Shown here in pieces: positions 1 through 6,455 of a DNA stretch of 18,684 nt (positions are counted from its first letter, which is position 1; each line of letters starts with the position of its first letter). Source of the stretch: an uncultured Oscillospiraceae bacterium (lineage in GTDB: Bacteria > Bacillota > Clostridia > Oscillospirales > Ruminococcaceae); contig CAJMEU010000044.1 in the NCBI GenBank assembly GCA_905212515.1, forward strand, positions 1 through 18,684. Direction: 5' to 3'. Position numbers and translations under genes: made by a program. The notes under the pieces are model-generated. The model worked only from the letters and a program-made list of their open reading frames with translations, ran no database searches and was not told the origin of the DNA.

Positions 1-174
1 GGGGCCACAGGCGGGCGCTGGCTGCGTTCTCGGGCTCGGCTGGCGTCAGCCAGCCGTCGCCCTGTGGCCTTGCCATCCCCCGCCTGTGACGCCGATTGGG
101 TCCTGCGGAGTTTTCAGCCGCGCGGCGGTGCCGCGCAGTTGAAAACCGCTATTCCCCTTTGTACACCGATGCTA
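1..174. repeat. MITE-like element, copy 1 (5' end cut by window)
   Basis: Bases 7-52 match, in reverse complement, bases near 13056-13106 of a second copy at 12954-13142. The right end (about 147-174) reads in reverse complement TAGCATCGGTGTACAAAG and then runs into AGCGGTTTTCAACT, the same terminal sequence as the left end of copy 2. About 33 bp are judged to lie before the window, by alignment with copy 2. Inside, 110-146 forms a 17-bp-arm hairpin (GTTTTCA...TGAAAAC) with a 3-nt loop. No credible coding sequence is present; the short ORFs crossing it are frame shadows. The TA at the end suggests a TA target site as in IS630/Tc1-type elements, which is inference. Confidence 0.7.
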
Positions 175-205
175 TTATTTTTGAAGGAGAGGGAACGTCA
201 GCCTT

Positions 206-355
206 ATGGACGACGACGACAGCGACGCGGGTTTGCGCGTGGCTTCCAACCATATCCATAACAAGGGCATCGTGCGCCATTTCGATGGTGCGCGGGCCCT
301 TTTTTGCTGTGCGCGGCCCGTGCCTTCCATTGAAAGAGGAGCGTATCAACTTTGA
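206..355 (+). CDS. Putative acidic leader peptide, 49 aa
   Basis: A small ORF starting MDDDDSDAG and ending 4 bases into the TTG start of the CNNM gene (the bases TTGA hold both start and stop). A purine-rich Shine-Dalgarno-like run (AAGGAGAGGG, 184-193) lies upstream, but its spacing of about 12 bases or more to the ATG is long. A strong terminator-like hairpin (265-305) lies inside the ORF, the usual layout of a leader peptide with an attenuator. Runs of Asp/Glu near the N-terminus are known to destabilise translating ribosomes at low Mg2+ (the MgtL mechanism of E. coli), and the next gene belongs to a Mg2+/divalent-cation transporter family, so a Mg2+-sensing leader is possible. The same GAC-repeat bases read in another frame give an Arg-rich peptide (169-261) with no ribosome binding site. 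No known family is recognised and translation is unproven. Confidence 0.4.
   Translation: MDDDDSDAGLRVASNHIHNKGIVRHFDGARALFCCARPVPSIERGAYQL
265..305 (+). terminator. Strong intrinsic terminator or attenuator before CNNM gene
   Basis: A 10-bp stem (271-280 with 285-294) is closed by a TTCG tetraloop. It is extended by GGGC/GCCC pairing (265-268 with 296-299) and followed at once by six T (300-305). It sits 46 bases before the CNNM start and inside the acidic small ORF. No gene is seen upstream that would need a terminator within 200 bases, so attenuation of the downstream gene is a reasonable reading. Confidence 0.65.
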
Positions 356-1695
356 GTAAGATTCCCGCGCAGCTATTGCTGCAAGTCATCCTGATTTTTG
401 TCAACGCCTTTTTTGCCATGACGGAGATCGCCGTGATCTCGCTGAACCCGGCCAAGCTGCGCAAGCTGGCCGCGGAGGGCGACCGCGCGGCGCCCCGCCT
501 GCTGAAGCTGGTGGAGCAGCCCGCGGGCTTCCTCTCGGCCATTCAGATCGGCATCACGCTGGCCGGCTTTTTGGGCAGCGCCTTTGCCGCGGACAATTTC
601 TCGGAATATCTGGTGGACTGGCTGTACCGGGACCTGGGCTTCACCCTGCTGCCCGTGTCGGTGCTGGACACGCTGGCCGTCATCGCCATCACGCTGATCC
701 TGTCCTATTTCACGCTGGTGTTCGGCGAGCTGGTGCCCAAGCGCATCGCCATGCAGAAGCCTTTGCAGGTGGCGCGCCTGTCCTGCGGGGTGGTGTCGGC
801 GGTGTCCGTGGTGATGAAGCCGGTGATTTGGCTGCTGTCCGCCTCCACCAACGGCGTGCTGCGGCTGCTGCGCCTGAAGACCGAGGCCGAGGAAGAGGCC
901 GTGACCGAGGAGGACATCCGCCTGATGGTGGACCTGGGCGAGGAGAAAGGGGCCATCGGCGAAGAGGAGGGGCGCTGGATCGACAATGTGTTCGACTTCG
1001 GCGACGCCGTGGCCCGCGACGCCATGACCCATGTATCGGACGTGGTGGCTTTGCCCGCGGACGCGGACGACGAGGAGGTGCTGCGCGTCATCCGGGACAG
1101 CGGCCTGTCCCGTCTGCCGGTGTACGGCGAGGATATCAACGATATCCTGGGCATCCTGACGGCCCGCCAGTTTTTGCTGGACCGCGCGGGCGCCAGCCGC
1201 CAGCCCCTGCAAGCCCTGCTGCGCCCAGCCTACTTTGTGCCCGAGACCGTGCGTGCCGCCGCGCTGTTCAAGGACATGCAAAGCAAGAAGGTGCACCTGG
1301 CCGTGGTGGTGGACGAATACGGCGCCACCAGCGGCGTGGTGACGGTGGAGGACCTGCTGGAGGAGATCGTGGGCAATATCTACGATGAGTTCGACCCGGC
1401 CGAGGACGCCCAGATCGAGCGGCTGGACGAGGGCCTGTGGCGCGTGGCCGGCAGCGCGCCCATCGAGGACGTGGAGCGGGAACTGGGCGTGCGCCTGCCC
1501 GCGGACAGGGATTACGACACCCTGGGCGGCCTGGTGTTCAGCTGCCTGCGGGCCATCCCGCCGGAGGGCGCCCAATTGGACGTGGAGACGGCCGGCCTGC
1601 ACATCCACGTGGATCGGGTGGAGGACCGGCGCATCGCCTCGGCCACGGTGAGCAAGCTGCCGCCGCAGGACGCCGCCGGCGGGCGGGAGCAATAA
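352..1695 (+). CDS. CNNM / CorC-HlyC family membrane protein (DUF21 + CBS pair + CorC_HlyC)
   Basis: A 447-aa protein with the full three-part layout of the family. The N-terminal DUF21 membrane domain (about residues 5-180, four hydrophobic segments) carries the hallmark FGELVPKR around residue 125. A CBS pair follows (about 205-335, with DAMTHVSDVVAL and VVDEYGATSGVVTVEDLLEEIVG). The C-terminal CorC_HlyC domain is about 350-430. Relatives such as CorC, MpfA and bacterial CNNMs act in Mg2+ (or Co2+) export and homeostasis at the plasma membrane; the old name 'hemolysin' is misleading. The start is TTG with AAAGAGGAG 10 bases upstream, overlapping the stop of an acidic leader ORF. The last codons (GAG CAA TAA) lie inside a 20-bp direct repeat, so the extreme C-terminus may come from the adjacent repeat element. 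The ion is not decided by the sequence. Confidence 0.93.
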   Translation: MSKIPAQLLLQVILIFVNAFFAMTEIAVISLNPAKLRKLAAEGDRAAPRLLKLVEQPAGFLSAIQIGITLAGFLGSAFAADNFSEYLVDWLYRDLGFTLLPVSVLDTLAVIAITLILSYFTLVFGELVPKRIAMQKPLQVARLSCGVVSAVSVVMKPVIWLLSASTNGVLRLLRLKTEAEEEAVTEEDIRLMVDLGEEKGAIGEEEGRWIDNVFDFGDAVARDAMTHVSDVVALPADADDEEVLRVIRDSGLSRLPVYGEDINDILGILTARQFLLDRAGASRQPLQALLRPAYFVPETVRAAALFKDMQSKKVHLAVVVDEYGATSGVVTVEDLLEEIVGNIYDEFDPAEDAQIERLDEGLWRVAGSAPIEDVERELGVRLPADRDYDTLGGLVFSCLRAIPPEGAQLDVETAGLHIHVDRVEDRRIASATVSKLPPQDAAGGREQ

Positions 1696-1793
1696 AAAAT
1701 TGCCGTAAGGCAATTTTTTCGGCCATGCGGCCAGTCCCCTGGCCGCGGCCATAGAGATCAGGCTTTTTATTGCGGAGCAATAAAAAATTGCCG
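1686..1793. repeat. Three-hairpin interspersed repeat, copy A
   Basis: Three hairpins in a row: 1694-1719 (AAAAATTGCC/GGCAATTTTT), 1721-1752 (GCGGCCAG/TGGCCGC type) and 1766-1784 (ATTGC/GCAAT). The 32-bp middle block matches 4895-4926 in inverted orientation with one mismatch, and the 24 bp around the third hairpin match 4859-4882 exactly, with the same 12-bp linker. The copy is also bounded by a 20-bp direct repeat (1686-1705 and 1774-1793). Confidence 0.8.
1694..1719 (+). terminator. Probable terminator of the CNNM gene
   Basis: The hairpin AAAAATTGCC-GTAA-GGCAATTTTTT starts at the CNNM stop codon and ends in a T run. It is also the first hairpin of repeat copy A. Confidence 0.7.
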
Positions 1794-1830
1794 CAAACAA
1801 GTAGCAAATTTTAACTATGCCGCTCTAAAA

Positions 1831-1859
1831 TTGACTTTTATGAGGCGTAGCTTTAGAAT
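1831..1859 (+). promoter_or_regulatory. Sigma-A-like promoter of the flavodoxin-fold gene
   Basis: TTGACT (1831-1836), a 17-bp spacer and TAGAAT (1854-1859). It is followed by AGGGAG at 1909-1914 and the ATG at 1924. A short inverted pair, TCTAAA (1824-1829) and TTTAGA (1852-1857), brackets the promoter and could bind a regulator; this is only a suggestion. Confidence 0.75.
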
Positions 1860-1923
1860 GAAAACAAATACACCTTTGGCGGAGAAGATGTACTCGACAA
1901 ATTGAAATAGGGAGTACTGTGAT

Positions 1924-2508
1924 ATGAAGAACATTTTAGTGGTCCAAGGCGGTGGGCGACCTCAGGGAAATACAGCGCAGTTGGTGAGTGCCTTTGCGAA
2001 AGGCGCAACCGAGGCTGGACATCATGTAGAACTTATTTCATTGCAAAAATATGAAGTAAAGGGATGTATTGGATGCAATGCGTGCCGCTATGGAAAGCCT
2101 TGTATTCAGAGAGATAGCTTTAACGACCTTGTTCCCAAGATTAAAAAAGCGGACTTAATAGTGTTTGCATCACCGTTATTGTTTTGGACAATTTCATCTC
2201 AATTAAAGGCTTTTATTGAGCGCTTTTATTGTATTGCGGAAGAAGATAATAACCCACCATATGGCAGGTATGAAAAATATCCTGTAAAAGACGCGGCATT
2301 ACTTATGACATCTGCGGATGAGTTTTTTTGGACATATGAGCAGGCTGTATCCTATTATAAATTTGCAATAATAAACTACATAGGCTTTCATGATAAAGGC
2401 ATGGTACTGGCCGGTGGGTGTGGCGATACAAATGGAAAGCCACAGATTGATAAAACCGCTCATTTGCAGAAAGCGTATGAGTTTGGAAAGCAAATTTACG
2501 TCGATTAA
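1924..2508 (+). CDS. Flavodoxin-fold NAD(P)H-dependent oxidoreductase / iron-sulfur flavoprotein-like
   Basis: A 194-aa protein with a flavodoxin-like fold: an N-terminal strand plus phosphate-binding loop (ILVVQGGGRPQGNTAQL, about residues 4-20), a Cys cluster (GCIGCNACRYGKPC, about 48-61), and the FMN-side ASPLLFWTISSQLKAFIERF segment (about 80-100). Relatives reduce quinones, flavins or azo/nitro compounds. In iron-sulfur flavoproteins a similar Cys cluster holds a [4Fe-4S] centre, so both readings remain open. RBS AGGGAG lies 9 bases before the ATG. The gene is clearly richer in A+T than its neighbours, with many AAA, ATT and TTT codons, and has its own promoter. That fits recent transfer from a lower-GC Bacillota donor. 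It is monocistronic. Confidence 0.85.
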   Translation: MKNILVVQGGGRPQGNTAQLVSAFAKGATEAGHHVELISLQKYEVKGCIGCNACRYGKPCIQRDSFNDLVPKIKKADLIVFASPLLFWTISSQLKAFIERFYCIAEEDNNPPYGRYEKYPVKDAALLMTSADEFFWTYEQAVSYYKFAIINYIGFHDKGMVLAGGCGDTNGKPQIDKTAHLQKAYEFGKQIYVD

Positions 2509-2736
2509 ACTGCGTTCAAAGTTTCACTTACCCCTCTGGGTTACTTTGCCTTTGGGGGATATGGCGCGCTACGCTATCAGGTTGTTTTGTATGGGATTGG
2601 TACTCCAGTCACGCATGAAAATCGTCCCAGCATGAGACGGGGCCAGTCTCACGCCGGGGCGATTATGTGGAACGATAGAAGCCCGTTTTCGTGGGTTCGG
2701 GATAAATCATACAGGCCCTCACGGTTTGGCGTTCAC
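2509..2736. other. Intergenic stretch with imperfect palindrome
   Basis: No supportable gene is present. At 2620-2664 two 19-base arms pair with only two mismatches and one G-T wobble around a 7-base loop (arm ends AATCG and CGATT, inner GAGAC/GTCTC). There is no T run directly after it. It may be a decayed element end or an RNA structure downstream of the acquired flavodoxin-fold gene. Confidence 0.5.
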
Positions 2737-2774
2737 AAAGGCCCTGCCTTCTTTTTGCAGAAGGCAGGGCCTTT
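2737..2774. terminator. Bidirectional terminator between flavodoxin-fold gene and galT
   Basis: A perfect 15-bp stem (AAAGGCCCTGCCTTC with its complement) and an 8-base loop, 12 bases beyond the galT stop on the minus strand. Flanking A/T runs are short, so strength is uncertain, but the placement between convergent genes fits. Confidence 0.7.
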
Positions 2775-2786
2775 GATCATGCGGGC

Positions 2787-4328
2787 TCACGCTTTTTGGC
2801 AGCCCAGCCGGCCAAGGAAACGCTCGAAGGCCTTCAGGCCCTCGGCCGTCTGCTTGAACACGCCGGCATCCTCCAGCACGGCCTCGAACTTGACGCCGAT
2901 TTCCGTGCGCACGGCCGCCTGGGCCTTGGCCTCGCTGAGCTGGGTGCCGTATTTGGCCACTAGGGCGTCGATCCAGTCCGCGTGGGACGGCATGGCCTGC
3001 TTGGCCGTCTCGGCCGCCTCGCGGCCGGACAGCACCTTGGCCACCCGGGCGCTCTCTTTTTCCAAACGGCCGGGCAGGATGGCCAGGCCCATCACTTCGA
3101 TCAGGCCGATATTTTCTTTCTTGATGTGGTGCAGGGGGCGGTGGGGGTGGAAGATGCCCTCGGGGTATTCGTCGGTGGTGCGGTTGTTGCGGGGCACCAG
3201 ATCCAGGATATAGCCCGCTTCCTCGTCGTAGCGCAGGATGGGCGTCACCGTGTTGTGGGGCACCTGGGCGCCGTTTTCCTCGGTGAAGGCCAGCACGTCG
3301 GCCGTCGGGTCGGAGTAGCCGCGCCAGGTCTGCAAAAACTGCTCGGCAAAGGCCTGCAGCTGGGGCACGTCCCGGCCGGTGACGCGGGCCGTGCTGACGG
3401 GCCAGCGGATGACGTCCACCCGGAGGTCCGGGTAGGCCGGGCAGGTGTAGGAGGCCAGGCTTTTGGCGCGCTGCATGGGGAATTCGTACCGGCCACCCTG
3501 GAAGTGCATGTGGCTGAGGATGCTGCCGCCCACGATGGGCAGATCGGCGTTGGAGCCGCAGGTGTAGTGGGGGAACTGGCGCACAAAATCGAACAGTTGG
3601 GCAAAGGTGCGCGGCGTGATGCGCATGGGCTGGTGCTGGGCGTCGAAGACGATGCAGTGCTCGTTGTAATACACGTAGGGGCTGTACTGCAAATACCACT
3701 GTTCGCCGCACAGGCTGATGGGCACCACGCGGTGGGTCTGCCGGGCGGGAAAATTGACGCGGCCCGCATAACCGATGTTCTCGATGCACAGCATACATTT
3801 GGGATAGCTGGCCGCCGGCTGCAGCCGCTCCAGCGCGATGGTTTTGGGGTCCTTCTCGGGCTTCGTCAGGTTGATGGTCACTTCCAGGGCGCCGTACTGG
3901 CAGGGATGGCTCCACTGGATGTTTTTGGCGATCTGCGCGGTGCGGATGTAGTTGGAGGCAATGCACAGATGGTAAAAATAATCGGTGGCGGCGCGCACGC
4001 CCTGGGTTTTCCACAGCTCGTTGAAGCGGGCGGCCACCTCGCTCTCGCGGGGCATCAGCGCGCCCATGATGCGCGCCTCGAAGTTCACGCGCAGGGCCGG
4101 GACCTCGTTATCGAACAGGCCCTGGGCCGCGGCGCGGTCCAGCAAAGCCTCCAGGATGGGGGTGGGCGCGTCCAGCTGCTGAACGTCCACCTCGCCCGCA
4201 TAGGGCTCGGCCAGGCCGAACAGGTCCAGCAGCGTGTTGCGGGCCACGTATACGTCCAGCGGGGCGATCAGCCTGTGCTGCAGGCCGAACTGCAGCAGCC
4301 GCTCGATCCACAAACCGGTGTCATTCAT
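2787..4328 (-). CDS. galT: UDP-glucose--hexose-1-phosphate uridylyltransferase (class II GalT)
   Basis: A 513-aa protein, the size of the Bacillota class II GalT and much longer than the E. coli enzyme (about 350 aa). It exchanges UMP between UDP-glucose and galactose 1-phosphate in the Leloir pathway. The active-site His-x-His-x-Gln is visible in GGSILSHMHFQGG (His273, His275, Gln277 by count from the chosen start). Other family segments are CGSNADLPIVGG, NIGYAGRVNFPARQTHR and the C-terminal EVMGLAILPGRL. The start is the ATG at 4328, since TGGAGG lies 10 bases upstream; an in-frame start 7 codons earlier lacks such a site. No galK or galE lies beside it, so it is probably transcribed alone. 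A TATAAT-like -10 is seen upstream, but its -35 is poor. Confidence 0.95.
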   Translation of the reverse strand: MNDTGLWIERLLQFGLQHRLIAPLDVYVARNTLLDLFGLAEPYAGEVDVQQLDAPTPILEALLDRAAAQGLFDNEVPALRVNFEARIMGALMPRESEVAARFNELWKTQGVRAATDYFYHLCIASNYIRTAQIAKNIQWSHPCQYGALEVTINLTKPEKDPKTIALERLQPAASYPKCMLCIENIGYAGRVNFPARQTHRVVPISLCGEQWYLQYSPYVYYNEHCIVFDAQHQPMRITPRTFAQLFDFVRQFPHYTCGSNADLPIVGGSILSHMHFQGGRYEFPMQRAKSLASYTCPAYPDLRVDVIRWPVSTARVTGRDVPQLQAFAEQFLQTWRGYSDPTADVLAFTEENGAQVPHNTVTPILRYDEEAGYILDLVPRNNRTTDEYPEGIFHPHRPLHHIKKENIGLIEVMGLAILPGRLEKESARVAKVLSGREAAETAKQAMPSHADWIDALVAKYGTQLSEAKAQAAVRTEIGVKFEAVLEDAGVFKQTAEGLKAFERFLGRLGCQKA

Positions 4329-4402
4329 TGATAAAACGCCTCCAGTCACTCCTGTTTCAGATGTTGCGCCCGCCCGGTGAGGCGAGGACGGCTTACACCC
4401 TT

Positions 4403-4408
4403 ATTATA
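4403..4408 (-). promoter_or_regulatory. Candidate -10 box for galT
   Basis: TATAAT on the minus strand, 75 bases before the galT start. No good -35 is visible at 16-18 bases (best TGGCGT), so a regulator or an extended contact may be needed. Confidence 0.4.
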
Positions 4409-4533
4409 AGAGATATGCCCCGTGGACGCCATGTAAAAATGTTGTGGCTGATTCTCCAATTGGTGCGAGATGGGACGGAAATGCCAGCAAAGCGGGCGGG
4501 CCTTCGTGCAAGTTGCCCAAAGGGCGCAAAGGC

Positions 4534-4563
4534 TTGACAAACCCCGGCGGCCTGTGCTACCAT
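4534..4563 (+). promoter_or_regulatory. Promoter of the asnS T-box transcript
   Basis: TTGACA (4534-4539), an 18-bp spacer and TACCAT (4558-4563) preceded by TGC, an extended -10. The start of transcription would fall near 4570, just before the T-box Stem I. Confidence 0.75.
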
Positions 4564-4569
4564 AGGCCC

Positions 4570-4864
4570 ATATACAAAAGGCGACGACGAAGAAAAGTAC
4601 GGCCGGCGTTCAGGCCCAGTGAGCGGGGGACAGTGCAAACCCCGCCCGAAGAACCAGCCCGAAGAACCCTTCATCAGCCGCGGACCGAACGCGCCGGGCG
4701 CGCCAGTAGGCTTCGACGCGTGCCGCGCGTTACAGCGGCGGCGTTTCCGGTTCTTTGCGGGAACGCGTCAAAGGGGCCGTTTGCGAAAACGGCAACATTA
4801 GGTGGCACCGCGGGTCTGACAGCATCCGTCCTATGGAAAGGACGTCAAGCTGTCGGATTTTTTT
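4570..4864 (+). promoter_or_regulatory. T-box leader (tRNA-Asn sensing) of asnS
   Basis: The canonical T-box core AGGTGGCACCGCGG lies at 4799-4812, after a Stem I start of the usual type (GACGAAGAAAAGTAC, about 4584-4598) and a distal Stem I region rich in G/C pairs. The UGGC in the core would pair with a tRNA ending GCCA, matching the G discriminator base usual for tRNA-Asn. A candidate AAC specifier codon is at 4665-4667 (another AAC is at 4652-4654). By the known mechanism, uncharged tRNA-Asn stabilises the antiterminator and turns asnS on. The leader is bounded by a terminator (4815-4864). Confidence 0.88.
4815..4864 (+). terminator. T-box terminator hairpin
   Basis: GACAGC (4818-4823) pairs with GCTGTC (4849-4854), with an inner CGTCC/GGACG helix, followed by seven T (4858-4864). 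It overlaps the antiterminator bases at 4799-4812 only indirectly, as is usual for T-boxes. Confidence 0.82.
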
Positions 4865-4952
4865 ATTGCTCCGCAATAAAAAAACTTTATCTTCATGGCC
4901 GCGGCCAGAGGACTGGCCGCATGGCCAAAAAAATAGCCTGCAGCTATTTTTA
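4858..4952. repeat. Three-hairpin interspersed repeat, copy B, inside the asnS leader
   Basis: Hairpins ATTGC/GCAAT (4865-4877), GGCCGCGGCCAG/CTGGCCGC (4895-4926) and AAAATAGC/GCTATTTT (4930-4950). This is the inverse of copy A at 1686-1793. The third hairpin has a different stem sequence from copy A (ATAGC/GCTAT against ATTGCC/GGCAAT), yet both pair fully. It starts in the T run of the T-box terminator and ends directly before the asnS Shine-Dalgarno (TAGGAGG). Confidence 0.8.
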
Positions 4953-4969
4953 TTTTAGGAGGAAAAACC

Positions 4970-6355
4970 ATGAAACGCACAGAGATCCGTGCCCTGTACG
5001 GGCACACCCCTGAAAACGGCGCCGCCGTCACCGTGTGCGGATGGGTGAAGACCGTCCGCGATTCTAAGAACATCGGCTTCATCAGCCTGTCCGACGGCTC
5101 CTGCTTCAAGCCCGTGCAGGTGGTGTTCGAGGCGGCGAAGCTGGCCAACTACAAGGATATCGCCAAGGTGGGCGTGGGTGCGTCCATCCAGGTGGAAGGG
5201 CATGTGGTGCACACGCCCGGGGCCAAGCAGCCCTTTGAGGTGAACGCCGACGCCATCCAGGTGCTGGGCGCCTGCGGGCCGGATTACCCGCTGCAGAAAA
5301 AGCGGCACAGTGTGGAATTCCTGCGCACCATGCCCCATCTGCGCCCGCGCACCAACACCTTTGCCGCGGCCTTCCGCGTGCGCAGCGCCGCGGCCTATGC
5401 CATCCACAAGTATTTGCAGGAGCAGGGCTTCGTCTACGTGCACACGCCGCTGATCACCGGGTCGGACTGCGAGGGCGCGGGCGAGATGTTCCGCGTCACC
5501 ACCCTGGACGCGGCCGCGCCCCCGCGCACCGCGGACGGCGCCGTGGATTTCAGCCAGGACTTCTTCGGCCGGGCCACCAACCTTACCGTCTCCGGCCAAT
5601 TGGAGGGCGAGGCCATGGCCATGGCCTTCGGCAAAATTTACACCTTCGGCCCCACCTTCCGCGCGGAAAATTCCAACACGCCCCGCCATGCGGCCGAGTT
5701 TTGGATGATCGAGCCGGAGATCGCCTTCGCCGATTTGGCCGACGAGATGGATTTGTCCGAGGCCATGGTGAAAAGCGTCATCAACTATGTGTTGGACACC
5801 TGCCCGGACGAGATCGCCTTTTTCACCCAGTTTTTCGACAAAGAGCTGGAGACGCGCCTGCGCCATGTGGCGGACAGCGATTTTGCCCGCGTGAGCTACA
5901 CCGACGCGGTGGCGCTGCTGGAAAAGAACAACAGCCAGTTCCAGTACAAGGTGCAGTGGGGCACCGACCTGCAGACCGAGCACGAGCGCTACCTCACCGA
6001 GCAGGTGTACCGGAAGCCCGTGTTCGTGACGGATTATCCCAAGGAGATCAAGAGCTTTTATATGCGCCTGAACGACGACGGAAAGACCGTGGCTGCGGCG
6101 GATATGCTGGTGCCCGGCATCGGCGAATTGTGCGGCGGCAGCCAGCGCGAGGAGCGCATGGACGTGCTGCTGGCCCTGATGGAGGAAAAGGGCCTCTCCC
6201 AGGAGGACTACTGGTGGTACCTGGACCTGCGCCGCTTCGGCAGCGTGTGCCACGCGGGCTTCGGTATCGGGTTCGAGCGGCTGATCATGTACCTCACGGC
6301 CATCCCCAACATCCGCGACGTGCTGCCGTTCCCCCGCACGGCCGGCGGTTTTTGA
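4970..6355 (+). CDS. asnS: Asparagine--tRNA ligase
   Basis: A 461-aa class IIb aminoacyl-tRNA synthetase that charges tRNA-Asn in the cytoplasm. The N-terminal OB-fold anticodon-binding domain (about residues 15-100) begins with VTVCGWVKTVRDSKNIGFI. The catalytic domain holds motif 2 (TFRAENSNTPRHAAEFWMIE, about 220-240) and motif 3 (GFGIGFERLIMYLTAIPNIR near the C-terminus). The 461-aa length and the absence of a GAD insertion fit AsnRS rather than AspRS. TAGGAGG lies 7-8 bases before the ATG. It is controlled by the upstream T-box. A repeat element separates the T-box terminator from the start codon. No terminator is evident after the stop, so some transcription may continue into the EAL gene. 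Confidence 0.97.
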   Translation: MKRTEIRALYGHTPENGAAVTVCGWVKTVRDSKNIGFISLSDGSCFKPVQVVFEAAKLANYKDIAKVGVGASIQVEGHVVHTPGAKQPFEVNADAIQVLGACGPDYPLQKKRHSVEFLRTMPHLRPRTNTFAAAFRVRSAAAYAIHKYLQEQGFVYVHTPLITGSDCEGAGEMFRVTTLDAAAPPRTADGAVDFSQDFFGRATNLTVSGQLEGEAMAMAFGKIYTFGPTFRAENSNTPRHAAEFWMIEPEIAFADLADEMDLSEAMVKSVINYVLDTCPDEIAFFTQFFDKELETRLRHVADSDFARVSYTDAVALLEKNNSQFQYKVQWGTDLQTEHERYLTEQVYRKPVFVTDYPKEIKSFYMRLNDDGKTVAAADMLVPGIGELCGGSQREERMDVLLALMEEKGLSQEDYWWYLDLRRFGSVCHAGFGIGFERLIMYLTAIPNIRDVLPFPRTAGGF

Positions 6356-6377
6356 GCGAAAGTTACCGAAAAGGACA

Positions 6378-6406
6378 TTGCTTTGACGGGCCTGAACGCT
6401 TATAAT
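6378..6406 (+). promoter_or_regulatory. Promoter of the GGDEF/EAL gene
   Basis: TTGCTT (6378-6383), a 17-bp spacer and a perfect TATAAT (6401-6406), placed 50 bases before the start codon. Confidence 0.7.
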
Positions 6407-6455
6407 CAAAATAGAAGGACATCCCGGCATTTCAAAAGACGGACAGAGAAAAAGA

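Noticed and set aside
175..351. M-box (ykoK) Mg2+ riboswitch before the CNNM gene
   Set aside because: The conserved M-box core sequences are not visible; the region is better explained by a small ORF and a terminator hairpin.
373..1800. Long minus-strand ORF (475 aa) opposite the CNNM gene
   Set aside because: His/Gln/Gly-rich low-complexity translation typical of an antisense shadow in high-GC DNA; the plus strand encodes a clear CNNM protein.
2680..2720. Possible tRNA fragment (GGGTTCGGGATAAATC)
   Set aside because: No cloverleaf arms or CCA end can be drawn around it.
2982..4331. Long plus-strand ORF (449 aa) opposite galT
   Set aside because: Shadow of galT with biased Gly/His/Ala composition and no domain or ribosome binding site.
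4755..4958. Small ORFs crossing the T-box and repeat copy B (similar to frames at copy A)
   Set aside because: The similar peptide (FYCSAIKK-like) only reflects the shared hairpin DNA; frames diverge after it and lie over a structured RNA leader.
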